From Microplitis mediator (taxonomy: Eukaryota > Arthropoda > Insecta > Hymenoptera > Braconidae): DNA of 64,000 nt. The stretch lies in the NCBI RefSeq assembly GCF_029852145.1, contig NC_079975.1, forward strand, positions 14,257,275-14,321,274, given 5' to 3'. Positions 48,601 to 58,990 of the stretch are shown in pieces. The position numbers and the translations under genes were made by a program. Position 1 is the stretch's first letter. Each line of letters begins with the position of its first letter. Below the pieces are notes generated by a model. That model made no database searches. It was not told the origin of the DNA and saw nothing but the letters and a program-made list of their open reading frames with translations.

Positions 48601-49631
48601 TTTATCTACTCAACCTTATTACGTGGACAAAATTTCCATTTATTATGTAGGAGCGACAAAGATAGAGTAGTGAAAAAAAGTGGGAGAACCTCTGCGTGAA
48701 TCCAAGAAAAAACTTACTTGGCTCAAAACAGCATTTATCTTGGTTTGAGATTTGTATTGGATCTCAAGTTAAAACATTTTATTGATTTAAGCGATCGCAT
48801 AACTTTATCCTAAAATGTTACGTTCTTTTAAGAAACGTGTCGATTTTTTATTGAAGTAATAAATATATTACAATGAGAAACAACATTTATCAAATCAAAG
48901 AATTAAAATTATTTATAGCTAACTAATTCTACTGTTGAATCAATCTTCAAAGATTTATTGAGTCAATAATGTTTATTCTTTGTTCAAGATTTAAAATCCA
49001 ACAAAATTTCTTACTTCCCTAAAGGAAATCTCGATTTCCGTTCCGTATCCTCAAAAGTTTCTTGGCTCAAGATAAATTTCAAGCCAAATAATTTGTTTCT
49101 CTAGTCAAATCTGTTTGAATCATTTCAAGTCTTTTCTTTGTTTAGAAAATCTCATAGAATCCATTAGATTCTCGTAAATTCCTATAGAAATTTGATAAGA
49201 ATTAATGAGTTCTATGAGAAGTGCTATAGATAAGTATAGGACCTTATACATACAGCTATAAGAATCTATCGGATTTTTTAAGCAGGGTCGAAGATGCTAG
49301 AAATTCACTTATTATTTAACAATTCAAAAGGGTTATAGTAGTATTCGATCCGGCAAATTCTGTCGAATTGTTTTAGTTCCACTGGTGGAACCAGAAACCG
49401 ATACTATTTCCTCATTCGATTAAATTTAAAATGACTCAAGAATTTAAATCATTTCAAATCATCCGAGGGTACAGAAATTGCCATATTATTCCTTAATTCG
49501 ATTCAATTTGAAATGATTCTGGAGTTTGAATGATTTTAAATAATTTTCAAAAAGCCGTGGAACCAGAAATAGAATATTATTTCTTAATTCAATTTAATTT
49601 AAAATGATTCGAGAGTTCGAATCATTTCAAA
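48601..49631. other. AT-rich repeats without genes
   Basis: 48690-49140 has TTGGCTCAAG / CTTGAGCCAAG-like words resembling the ends of the 29270-40764 and 6265-8647 elements, suggesting an old miniature element. 49430-49630 holds AAATGATT-type repeats. No ORF is supported. Confidence 0.4.
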
Positions 49632-50345
49632 TGTGATGTCCAATAAATGTTTTTATTTAATTTATTTTATTTCATAAATAAATTTACGAAACTCCTCTTT
49701 ACAAAAGCACGCGAAATCGCAGCGTCAGTATTACCATCACTTATGTGTATAAAAGTAGCGCGACGATTTTTGCAATAACGATTGACGAATAAATAAAAAC
49801 TTGTCGTCATTTTCCACCAATGACAGCAATTTAATTGCTCCCATCAAACATCAATCAAAAGTTTTTAAATAGCCTGAGCACCATGGCTCAGGGCCTTAGT
49901 TGTTGATCAAATTTTCAGATCTCGAGTCCTACGGTATCGTGTAAACGGTGTCGTGGTTGTTGATCAGATCTTTAAATTTCGAGTCCTACGGTCCACGTAA
50001 ATGGCGTCGATAGCCCGTAATCTTATTGCAAAAATCTGTTCTAGACAAGGCAATAAGCAACCGTCCTTAATAAAAGGTACTTGGCCGATAGTTCCTATCG
50101 TGTAGCGGTATTGTTTTATTGACAGCGGTTTATCTTATATTTAGATTCAGTTAAATTGTAAATTGATTAAGGTACTTGGCCGATATTTTCATATCGTGTA
50201 GCGGTATTATTTTGTTATTTACAATTATTATAAAAATCACTCTGACCCGATCGAAAAGTGACACAAATATCAAGTGTAATTGTAGTCCGATCTCGGGTCG
50301 AGATAATCTGCGCATAAAAAGCCATAAGGTTACATAAGGACGCAT
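49632..50345 (+). mobile_element. possible LTR-like promoter segment
   Basis: From TGTGATGTCC a TATAAAAG box (about 49749) is followed by AATAAATAAA (about 49789). Farther on, GATCTCGAGTCCTACGGT-like sequence repeats at about 49918 and 49970, and AAGGTACTTGGCCGATA repeats at about 50087 and 50169 with TATCGTGTAGCGGTATT. The order fits an LTR plus leader, but no second LTR, primer site or ORF was found. Confidence 0.3.
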
Positions 50346-50464
50346 TTAAAAATAAGTAAAAATAATTAAAATTAATAATAACCAAATTAAATGGTTTTAT
50401 ATCTTTTATAAGTGCAAACCATTGTAACAGTTATAGTGTATAAGTGCTGTAATTAAAAAATAAA

Positions 50465-51785
50465 AAAGGCCATTTGGCAGCCGAAATGGAAGGTAGATTT
50501 ATAAAAAGTCATATACATACATATCTTGTGATACATGTTAGTGTATATAGACATGATATGATGTTAAGCTCGTTTTCTTAGAGTGAGGGTAAAAAAAGAC
50601 GACGACTATTTTCGATAGAGAACTTCAGATAGTTGATTCGACAAAACAATATGTGATAACCTACCAAACTAACCTTCACGTAAAAAAGTATAGAAAATTT
50701 AATTAGTATGAGATCATAATTGTAATTGTTATTACGATGGCAAGATCATATATAATTTTAGGACTACAGGTACGATTAAAACATCATAAATATTAAAAGA
50801 AATACTTTTAAAGTATAAAATAGCTGTAAAATTTGCAGGTTATTTTGTTCACGATAAAGTACAACTGACAAAATTGTATTATAATGGAAAATACATAAGT
50901 TATGTGGAATGAAAACCATATTTTCAACTTTTTTTGATTTCATGAAAATTTCAAGGCTATTAAATTATTGGAAGAAATACTCGAAAATAAAGGTTAAGGT
51001 CATAAATTAAAGCTTATTAGTCAAGCTTCAGAATACTTTGTACAGAAATCTTCTTTCAGTTTTAAAGTTATATAAACTTTAAAAGTGAATAAAAACTGAT
51101 TTTTTCGAAAAATCGTGAAAACTTTAAACAGCCATAACTTTAAAACGCCCATCTTTAAACTTGATCAAGATAATCGCTTATAGAATAAGTGTGGAAAATT
51201 TCATTAAGATCCGATAAGAACTGTAGGTACTATCGTAATGACAAGACCAGTGATAATCATAGGGAGTAGAGGTACATTTGATACATCATAAGTAATAAAA
51301 GAAATACTTTTAAAATATAAAATAGCAGAGAAATTTACTGGTTATTTTGTGCACAATAAAATACAACTGACGAAACCGGATTATAATAGGAAATTCATAA
51401 GTTATGTAGAATGGAACCCATATTTTCAACATTTTTTGATTCCATTAAAATTTTCAAGGCCATCAAATTATAGGATGAAATGGTCTAAATGTAAAGTTTA
51501 ATGTCATAAAATAAAGCTTATTAGACAAGCTTTCAGATACTTTTTACGAAAATTGTCTATGAGTATTAGTTTTATAATTATATGAACTTGAATGTGGAAA
51601 AAAATTGATTTTTTCAAAAAATCATGGAAATTTCAAAAAGCCATAACTTCTAAACTAATCAACCGATTTTGCCCATCTTCGAACTTAACTGTGATAATCG
51701 CCCATAGAATAAGTGTGAAAAATTTTTTCAAGATCTGATAAGAATTGTAGGCGTAATCGTGTCCTCAAAACTGCGTTATATCCCA
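50465..51785 (-). repeat. 1.3-kb dispersed element with internal duplication, copy 2
   Basis: It is the complement of 4535-5895. Its 3' part (GGCCATTTGGCAGCCGAAAT) is at 50468 and the start (complement of CAAAACTGCG, CGTGTCCTCA) is near 51780. Both ~520-bp units are retained (about 50720-51240 and 51250-51780). Copies 1 and 2 therefore share the duplication as part of the element. Confidence 0.75.
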
Positions 51786-51849
51786 TATATATTGTAGTGA
51801 TTGGTATCTTAAATTAATATCACTTATACACTACTAGATCAGTGATTAA

Positions 51850-52590
51850 TTTGTTACTTTTTCGATCTTAATGCTCAATGTTCTACCGCTCGGTCCATTC
51901 AGCTCATATGCCGATATGTTATCTATAGCTAACATATCAATGATTACTGAATAATACACGTTGCAACGAATTTCAATTTTTCCCCCTAAAAGTTCCTCGG
52001 AAACTCTCCAGGGTATCCACCTACCTCCCAGAAGTCGTGCACTACTTAAGAGAAATGTTGACTATGCCAACTCCGGATGGATCCCAAAGCTCCAGTCAGG
52101 ATACTGTTGACCAATGATAAGTCCTAAGAATTCAAACTTTTGATTTGAGCTGAGCTCACTTAAACCAAAAGAAATATTCAGTCTCTCATCAAAGGCCCAA
52201 GAATCCCGGGAACCCCTTACAACGACTAATCGTTCAGGGTCCTCAGACGGACTTCCCTCAGCTAATAACCGAACTTAGAACATTCCAGTCCTTATAGAAT
52301 CCCGGGAATCCCTCGAACAACGTTACCACCGAGATCGTTCGGAGCCCTCAGCCAGACTTCTTTCAGAATCTCGGGAACTCTTCAACAACGTCTATAGTGT
52401 GGTTATTCAGAGTCCACTGTCAGACTTCTCCTAAGGACTATACCAGTCTTTAGTAGTCGTTCAGACATCTTCAATTCTATCAGTTTGTAAGATATCCTAG
52501 ACTTACTAATTGACTACAGAATCCCGGGAACCCTTTACAACGTCTATACTGAGATCGTTTAGGGTCCCAGCCGGACTTCTCTTTATTTTT
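51850..52590 (-). repeat. 3' untranslated region of the retrotransposon with ~4 tandem units
   Basis: Blocks starting AGAATCCCGGGAACCC near 52200, 52300, 52372 and 52520, each with CAACG and GATCGTT..AGGGTCC..CAG..GGACTTC, repeat about every 75-150 bases, directly downstream of pol. Tandem repeats between pol and the 3' LTR are seen in other Ty3/gypsy elements. Near 51865-51915 the minus strand reads TGGACCGAGCGGTAGAAC, an A-box-like motif without a B box. Confidence 0.55.
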
Positions 52591-52591
52591 C

Positions 52592-55500
52592 TTATTGATC
52601 ACAGTACGGTGCAAGACGGTTTACATGCACAATTTTATATTTTCCTTTGGGGATTTTTCTGATTCTATAAACTACGTTATTTAGCCTATTTTCAATTTCA
52701 TAAGGACCTTCCCAATCGCATTGAAGTTTTGGAGATTTTCCCTTGACTCTATGGGGGAAATAGAGCCAAACTAATTCTTTTTCCTTAAAAGTTAACATAT
52801 TCATTTTTAAATCAAAGTTTGATTTCGCTTTGTTTGATTTAATTTCAAATTTATTTCTTGTAATATTGTGAATAGAATTCATTTTCTCTTTCAATTGACT
52901 CACGAAATCTGACAGTGATTCAGATTCCCCTGAATTCTCCAGGTTTATTGGAGAACCTCGAAGAAGATCTAAAGGAATTCTGAGTTCACGTCCCATCATG
53001 AGCATTGCAGGAGAAAATTCTGTAGTTTCATGTTTAGAAGAGCGATAAGCCAAGAGGAAAAGTGGTAACCATTTATCCCAATCTTTTTGATTTTTCGAGA
53101 TAAATTTTGAGAGGTATTGAAGAATTGTCCTATTCAATCTTTCTACCAAACCGTTTGATTGAGGGTGCAAAGGAGTTGTTCGAGTTTTCTTTATTCCCAA
53201 GTATTTCATTAATTCTTTAAAAATTAAAGATTCAAATTCTCTACCTTGATCTGAATGAATTTCTAAAGGAAGACCATGACGACAAATAATATGACAAACT
53301 AATGCTTCAACAATTGTGGATGTTTGGTGATTTGGAAGAGGAATCGCTTCTGGCCATCTAGTGAAATAATCTGTGACGACTAAAATAAAACGATTTCCCG
53401 AAGAAGATTTGGTAATTGGACCGAGAATGTCAATTGCAATTCTTTCAAATGGTGACCCTACATTATAAATCTGATATTCTGCTTTAGTTTTACGATGAGG
53501 ACCTTTTTTCGAGAAACAGATTTTACAATTTTTACACCATAACTCAACGTCCTGTTTACAAGTTGCCCAATAGAATCTTTGACGAATTTTGTCAAGGGTC
53601 TTATTGATTCCAAAATGTCCACCAGATGAAGAGTTATGTGCTTCATGAAGAACATCGTTAATTTTACTTTTTGGAACAATAATTTGCCAAACAATTTTTG
53701 AGAGGTTTGGGGATTCCCACTTTTTATAAAGTATATCGTTTTTTAACTCTAAAGAATCCCAATAGAGTAGATAAACTTTAAAGGTGGAGTTAAGATGAGA
53801 AATAGACTGCCAATCTGGTACAAGATTTTTTTTCTTAAAATCAATGACGACTTTCAATGATTCATCTTCGTTCTGGAGTTTGCTCCAATTGATAGGATCT
53901 GTAATACCTAAATTTATTTGTTGGATATAGAGACAATCTTTTGAAATTTTTGAATTTAATTTTTGACATTTTTTACAATCACAAGGACGACGAGATAATG
54001 CATCAGCATTTTGATGATTTTTACCAGGGTGATGAATAATCTCAAAATCGTATTGAAATAGAACCTCTAACCAACGAGCCATTTGACCTTCAGGGTTTTT
54101 AAAAGATAATAACCATTTTAGTGCGGCATGATCTGTTCTAATGATGAATTTTCCCCCTATCAAATAATGACGAAAATGTTCAATTGATTTTACAACAGCT
54201 AATAATTCTTTCCTAGTTACACAATAGTTTCTTTCCGCTTTGTTTAATATTTTGTTATAATAAGCTACTACTTTTTCAACTTTTTGTTCTTTACCATCAG
54301 GAGTTTTAATTTGATGAACTTGAGACAAAACTGCACCTAATTGGAAATAGGAAGCGTCAGTATCCAGAATGAAAGGAAGATTCGGATCTGGAGGTGTTAG
54401 AACAGGGGCAGTACTTAAAGCTTTCTTTAAGTTTTCAAAGGCTTGATGAGCTTTATCATCCCAAATAAATTGTATTTTCTCCTCGGTTAATTTATGAAGA
54501 TCCTTAGCGATTAGGGAAAAATTTTTAATAAATCTCCTATAATACGAGCAGAGTCCTAAGAAACCTCGAAGATCGCTTTTATTTTTCGGAATAGGCCAAT
54601 TGGTGATTGATTCAACTTTCTTTGGGTCGCATTCGATTTTATTTCCGGAAATCACATGACCTAAAAATGGAACTTTGTGTTGGAAGAATACACATTTTTT
54701 AGTATTGATTTTTAGGCCTGCTTGAAGAAGTCTATCAAATATGATTTCTAAATGTTCGAGGTGCTCTGAGAAAGTTTTACTACGAATGATGATGTCATCA
54801 ATATAAACTTCACAAATTTTTCCTATTAATCCTTCTAAAACAATATTCATTAATTCAATGAAAGTAGCTGGGGCATTACATAACCCGAACGGAAGAACTA
54901 AAAATTCCCAAAGTTGACCACCTATGCAAAATGCTGTCTTCTCCCTGTCTTTTTCATTCATGCGGATCTGCCAATATCCGCTTTTAAAATCGACGACTGA
55001 AATCCAAACCGTACCTACTATAGAATCGATAATTTCTAATTGATTAGTAATTGGAGTAGCTTTTTTCTTTGTCACGGAATTTGATTGTCGATAATCTACA
55101 CAAAATCTAAGAGTTTCATCCTTTTTCTTTTTAAATACGACTGGAGATGCCCATGGACTAGAACTAGGTTGAATAACACCCTGACTTTTCATGTCTTTTA
55201 ATAATTCGAAAGCTTCTTTCCTGTAATGTAATGGAATACGCCTAGGTGATTGTTTAATGGGTTGAGCATTTCCTGTGTCAATATCATGTTCAATATAATT
55301 ACAGACGCCAATGTCATTTTTATTTTTTGCAAAGATACTTTGATATTTTATTAAAAATTTATTAAATTTTTCTTTTTGTGAATCGTTTAAATTTTTAATT
55401 GATGAATCGTAAACTTCTTTTAAAAATTCTGGTAATAATAATTTTGTTTCGGTTTTTAATTGATTTACATAGATCTTTTTGTTATTATTAAATTTTTTAT

Positions 55501-55822
55501 TTAAAAGTTCATTGAAATTTTTCATTAATTTTGATTTTTTTAGAAAATCTTTATCCAGTAAACAATCTTCTTTAATTTCCGCAAAAATAATATCTAAATC
55601 GATGGAGAAATTCGAAATTTTAATTTGACTTTTATGAATAAATTTATATGGAAATTCTTTACCAGATGCCGTATAAATTTTATAAGGTTTATAATTATTA
55701 TTTTTTAGATTATTAAATGAATTAATATTAGCAACGGTAATATCAGCCGTGGTATCAATATTCATTTTACAAGGAATATTGTTAATAGATCCATGTAATA
55801 TTAAATCAAAATCAGGATTCAA
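52592..55822 (-). CDS. pol: Ty3/gypsy Pol polyprotein (protease, RT, RNase H, integrase)
   Basis: 1,076 residues without interruption; the first codon of the stretch is TTG, because translation enters from gag by frameshifting and the frame is open upstream to 55888. Domains in order: aspartic protease (IDTTAD, residues 22-27, with DTTA instead of the usual DTGA or DSGA); reverse transcriptase about 195-375 (VVDFKSGYW with D278, LPFGLCNAPATF, YIDD at 340-343); RNase H about 480-612 (D489, E539, D564, D607); integrase with zinc-binding H729/H736/C766/C769, catalytic D798, D858 and E894 (35 residues between the last two), and a C-terminal GPY module (WEGPYEI, 1037-1043). No chromodomain or envelope is seen. 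All catalytic positions of RT, RNase H and integrase are present, so the copy may be functional apart from the protease question. The order PR-RT-RH-IN is diagnostic for Ty3/gypsy. Confidence 0.95.
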   Translation of the reverse strand: MNPDFDLILHGSINNIPCKMNIDTTADITVANINSFNNLKNNNYKPYKIYTASGKEFPYKFIHKSQIKISNFSIDLDIIFAEIKEDCLLDKDFLKKSKLMKNFNELLNKKFNNNKKIYVNQLKTETKLLLPEFLKEVYDSSIKNLNDSQKEKFNKFLIKYQSIFAKNKNDIGVCNYIEHDIDTGNAQPIKQSPRRIPLHYRKEAFELLKDMKSQGVIQPSSSPWASPVVFKKKKDETLRFCVDYRQSNSVTKKKATPITNQLEIIDSIVGTVWISVVDFKSGYWQIRMNEKDREKTAFCIGGQLWEFLVLPFGLCNAPATFIELMNIVLEGLIGKICEVYIDDIIIRSKTFSEHLEHLEIIFDRLLQAGLKINTKKCVFFQHKVPFLGHVISGNKIECDPKKVESITNWPIPKNKSDLRGFLGLCSYYRRFIKNFSLIAKDLHKLTEEKIQFIWDDKAHQAFENLKKALSTAPVLTPPDPNLPFILDTDASYFQLGAVLSQVHQIKTPDGKEQKVEKVVAYYNKILNKAERNYCVTRKELLAVVKSIEHFRHYLIGGKFIIRTDHAALKWLLSFKNPEGQMARWLEVLFQYDFEIIHHPGKNHQNADALSRRPCDCKKCQKLNSKISKDCLYIQQINLGITDPINWSKLQNEDESLKVVIDFKKKNLVPDWQSISHLNSTFKVYLLYWDSLELKNDILYKKWESPNLSKIVWQIIVPKSKINDVLHEAHNSSSGGHFGINKTLDKIRQRFYWATCKQDVELWCKNCKICFSKKGPHRKTKAEYQIYNVGSPFERIAIDILGPITKSSSGNRFILVVTDYFTRWPEAIPLPNHQTSTIVEALVCHIICRHGLPLEIHSDQGREFESLIFKELMKYLGIKKTRTTPLHPQSNGLVERLNRTILQYLSKFISKNQKDWDKWLPLFLLAYRSSKHETTEFSPAMLMMGRELRIPLDLLRGSPINLENSGESESLSDFVSQLKEKMNSIHNITRNKFEIKSNKAKSNFDLKMNMLTFKEKELVWLYFPHRVKGKSPKLQCDWEGPYEIENRLNNVVYRIRKIPKGKYKIVHVNRLAPYCDQ

Positions 55823-55852
55823 ATTGTCTAATTTTATTTTTTTAATAGAATA

Positions 55853-55894
55853 GGTTGATTCGTCCCCCGTCGAATCAACCCCTTTTAGTTTCCC
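55853..55894 (-). promoter_or_regulatory. -1 programmed frameshift signal at the gag-pol junction
   Basis: On the minus strand gag ends CAG GGA AAC TAA. The heptamer G GGA AAC (55894-55888) is a canonical slippery site (X XXY YYZ) in the correct gag phase, directly before the TAA (55887-55885). Seven bases later a perfect 10-bp stem GGTTGATTCG / CGAATCAACC (55880-55871 with 55862-55853) encloses an 8-base G-rich loop. The -1 frame is open from the heptamer to the end of pol. A loop rich in G and pairing elsewhere could add a pseudoknot, which I did not verify. Confidence 0.85.
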
Positions 55895-56979
55895 TGATTT
55901 TGGTTATTTTTATTATTTTGGTTATATCTTGGTCTTTTATTTTGTTGAAAATTTTGTCGGTAATTTTGATTAAGATTTTGGGTATTTTTACAATCTGATT
56001 TGAAATGACCTGTCTTTCCGCAGTTCCAACATGTAGGAGTGGGAGTACGGTTAAAGTTAGGATTATTATTATTATTAAATTCGAATTTTCTTTTAAGATT
56101 AGGTTTATAATTATCTAATTGTTTGAAATTATTATTTGGGTGAATTTTATTTCTTTCCTCACTGTCAATTAATTTTGAAATTGATTCTAATTCTAAAGCT
56201 CTTTCTAAAGCTTTATTTAACGTAAAAATTTTTTCGGACCTTAAAGAATATCGTAATTTTTTATCTAGTAACCCACTAATAAATTGTTGAGAAGATTGAC
56301 GTTCAATCATATCATCTGTTAAATCGGGATACGCGAGGCGAGAGAGTTTGTCTATTGTTTCAGCAAAACTGTCAAGAGACTCGTTAAATTTTTGTTTTTT
56401 ATTTTGTAATTCATTTAAATAAACATAAGAAAATTTTCTTTCTCCGAATCGCGATATTAAGATTTCTTTAATTTTGTCGTAATTATTTAATTCATCTGAC
56501 GATAATTTGTCTAAAATTGTTTGAGCTTTTCCTCTCAATGAAGCTCCTAAGTATGACGCTTTAATTTGTTCTGTCCAACCGTTGTGATTTGAAACGATTT
56601 CAAAATGTTTTAGATATCTATCAGCAGATACAGAAGCATCAAATGTGTTTGGTTTAATTGAGTCAATCGGTCTAAAAACAAATGATGGGTTTGATGTCGC
56701 GATTATTTTCGGTTTATTTTTATCAAATTTTTCGCCTGATTTATTTTCTAAATTTTTATTTATTTCCGCGTCGGCATGGACCTCTGCCTCAACATTAATG
56801 TTCCGAGGAGGAACCGCATCGAATGTTGAGTCGCGACTATTATTATTATTATTATTATTAGTAAGGGGTATATCACCGGATTTGTTTCCTTTTGATGTAT
56901 CTTCTAATTTATCCGCGATCCTGCTTAGAAATCCTTCCATCCTGGAGAATTTGGATTCCAGGCTGTCGAACCTCTGCAC
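55885..56979 (-). CDS. gag: Gag protein with one CCHC zinc knuckle
   Basis: Open frame of 364 codons on the minus strand. The first in-frame ATG is at 56940 (residue 14 of the frame); codon 1 at 56979 is GTG and a TGA precedes it by two codons, so the protein probably starts at residue 14 or its 5' end was lost. Residues 36-95 are Asn/acid-rich and variable. Residues about 100-260 form the capsid-like Retrotrans_gag region (GWTEQIKASYLGASLRGKA, then SRFGE and ISGLLDKKLR). A zinc knuckle C317-x2-C320-x4-H325-x4-C330 is followed by a Gln/Asn/Arg-rich tail that binds nucleic acid. The neighbouring pol is in the -1 frame. The antisense ORF at 56645-57070 is a shadow. Confidence 0.9.
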   Translation of the reverse strand: MQRFDSLESKFSRMEGFLSRIADKLEDTSKGNKSGDIPLTNNNNNNNSRDSTFDAVPPRNINVEAEVHADAEINKNLENKSGEKFDKNKPKIIATSNPSFVFRPIDSIKPNTFDASVSADRYLKHFEIVSNHNGWTEQIKASYLGASLRGKAQTILDKLSSDELNNYDKIKEILISRFGERKFSYVYLNELQNKKQKFNESLDSFAETIDKLSRLAYPDLTDDMIERQSSQQFISGLLDKKLRYSLRSEKIFTLNKALERALELESISKLIDSEERNKIHPNNNFKQLDNYKPNLKRKFEFNNNNNPNFNRTPTPTCWNCGKTGHFKSDCKNTQNLNQNYRQNFQQNKRPRYNQNNKNNQNQGN

Positions 56980-57013
56980 TTTAGATCAGTTTCACATTCG
57001 TTACAATATATAT

Positions 57014-58122
57014 GGGGTATTCCACGCCAAATCGACCACTTTTGACCCCGACCCCTTTCGATTTGGCTGAACGTTTTTCATCGTTTTCTACCCTATGAAA
57101 AACGTTTCTCATAATTTTTTCAAATTTTTTTTCCCACCCAAAAAAAAGTTATTAATTTTTCAAAAAAACCGCCTTTTTATTTTCAAATAGTCATAACTTT
57201 TTCAAAATTTGACTTATCGGGACGTTTTTTTTTTCAAAAATTTTGTTATTAGATGCAGTTTTTGGAAAAAAATAGTAAAAAAAATTACTGATTCATCTTT
57301 AACGTTTATTTTTTAAATTTCGACAAAAAACGAAAATTTTGGGATGATTGTCATTTTTGATTTTTGATTTTTTCTTTTTATAGCAAACTTTAGCATTTTC
57401 TACGAATTCTCTGAAATTTTTAGAGTGGCGTTTTTTTTCTTTATATTTTTTTTTTCGAATGAAAAAAAAATTTTTTTTAAACTACGGTTATTTTTCATAA
57501 TACCACTTCAAAAATTTTTTACGGTATTTAGTGAATATCAGAATTTGAAAAAAAAAAAAGTGAAAACAAAAATTAAAAGTGACAATCATCAATAAAATTT
57601 GATTTATTTTTCAAAATTGTTAAATAAAAAATAGAAAGAAAACTTGGATAATTTTTTACTATTTTTTTTAGAAAAGTACATACAAAAACGAAAAAATTGA
57701 AAAAAAAAATATGTCATTTCATCAATTTTCTACCAAACTATGAGCTTTTGAATATTTTAATACAATTAATTTAAAACGAAATTTTGTTATGTTTTTTTTT
57801 TTACAATATTTCACTTTCATTCTTGTATGCATGAATAAAAACTTTATTTATTGAATAATTTTTCAGACATTAGAGTTAATTAGAAATAATCATTTTATTT
57901 TTTTACACGTTTGAATAATTTACATGTCTTAAACGTTGTAGAATTGGAATACTCTTTTACAATCAGACTATCGTCTCTACCCGGTATCACAGAGTGCAGT
58001 TTTTGAGTACCTGGAATAGATTTTGTTTTCGCAAATCGACTTACTAATTGTTCACTTGCAATGTTGTATTCATCAGTGCAGAGTTGCAAAAATTCTAATG
58101 TAAAAATCAATGCAATTCTCAT
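57014..58122. mobile_element. relative of the GGGGCATTCC palindromic element, right end not found
   Basis: GGGGTATTCCACGCCAAATC at 57014 matches the terminus of the 31047-34754 element and directly follows the ATATAT bordering the retrotransposon. Poly-A/T-rich sequence with inverted words follows to about 57870. The peptide at 57895-58122 shows the relationship in coding sequence as well. No opposite terminus is recognised before 59 kb, so the element is truncated or diverged. Confidence 0.55.
57895..58122 (-). pseudogene. fragment of an unidentified transposon protein (75 codons)
   Basis: The C-terminal half contains TKSIPGTQKLHSVIPGRDDS and VKEYSNSTTFKTCKLFKR, ending in a basic tail and a stop. 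Similarity to 33978-34160 (same spacing of G-x-QK-x-H and EYS) supports real coding ancestry. Superfamily unknown. Confidence 0.45.
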
Positions 58123-58149
58123 TACTTTTTTTAATGGTAATGGGACTTT

Positions 58150-58370
58150 TTTTCATTAGTCATTAAAAAAAAAATGGTTAATGAATATTATTTAATTACT
58201 CAATAAAATAATAATGAGTATTGTAGGGCACTACATTATTCATTATAAAAAAAAAAATGATTATTGTAAGACGATACATTACTCATTAATAAAAAAATGA
58301 GTATTGTAGATCAATACATTGTTAATTAAAATAAAAGAAATGAGCAATGAGATATGAATTCATTACTTAG
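58150..58370. repeat. AT-rich tandem of CATTACTCATTA / ATGAGTATTGTAG units
   Basis: About four units of roughly 55-60 bp with AATGAGTATTGTAG..CATTATTCATTA order. Non-coding. Confidence 0.5.
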
Positions 58371-58904
58371 TAAATAGAAATTTGATAGGAAGTCGACTAA
58401 TATTAATACTTATTTTTTTTTCTATGAGTATCTGGATGTGTAAAGTTACTCTATCAATTTATCACGTATATTTAAATAAAATAGATGATTAATGGAAAGT
58501 TAATATATTATTTATTGACAAAACAGGCTTTAAAGCTTTTGATTTTAGAATTATAACTTCAGTGGCATCTATTTTATAGAAAACTCAGGTTCATGTTATG
58601 TATCTTCAATCCGGTAAATTAATTCATTACATTGAATACCTGAGAAAGAAAATGTAAACACGTAGAGAAATTTTTAGTAAAAATTACCCTAAAAGTTTGA
58701 TACTGTGAAGACATGTGATAAATATCTAAATTTTTCCCATGCAAATTGTATAATATACTGCTCGATAGCATGTCAATAAAGTGCAATTTCTGCTAACAAC
58801 ATCGTAAAAATTTAGTTACTGGCTAGATGTCCTAACAGTACCTAACTTTATGGGTAATTTTGACTCAAAAATTCTTTGTGTGTATAATCATTTATAATTT
58901 TTAT
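58371..58904. other. no gene recognised
   Basis: AT-rich sequence without ORFs above noise, RNA features or repeats that I could match elsewhere in the window. Confidence 0.4.
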
Positions 58905-58990
58905 ACGATCTAGTAAGTCCGTGGCTTGGTGGAGTGATAAAAAGTTCAACTGATTTGAAGAAAGATTCAGGTTCGAGTCCCAGTATAGTG
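58905..58990 (+). tRNA. tRNA-like sequence, degenerate
   Basis: GTGGCTTGGTGGAGTGATAA (A-box-like) and AGGTTCGAGTCCC (good B box) are about 40 bases apart. No convincing acceptor stem (TAAGTCC against GTATAGT). Likely a tRNA-derived SINE head or pseudogene. Confidence 0.45.

Larger units (their letters stand above)
51797..57005 (-). mobile_element. Ty3/gypsy-type LTR retrotransposon, near full coding capacity
   Basis: On the minus strand the segment starts TGTAACGAATGTGAAAC at 57005 and ends CACTACA at 51797, with ATATAT on both sides. Gag (to 55885) and Pol (to 52592) are both open, linked by a -1 frameshift signal. A complete 5' LTR is missing: gag begins only about 30-65 bases after the TG. 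The 3' region (51797-52590) contains a tandem repeat but no matching LTR could be paired, so the ends are tentative. There is no envelope-like ORF. The absence of stops or shifts over 4.4 kb implies recent insertion. Confidence 0.8.

Noticed and set aside
53458..53694. 78-aa minus-strand ORF within pol
   Set aside because: Overlapping frame of the integrase region, a shadow of the real gene.
51797..57005. Envelope-bearing, retrovirus-like element
   Set aside because: No third ORF follows pol; the 0.8 kb downstream holds tandem non-coding repeats.
56645..57070. 141-aa plus-strand ORF
   Set aside because: It is antisense to gag and continues into an unrelated element end.
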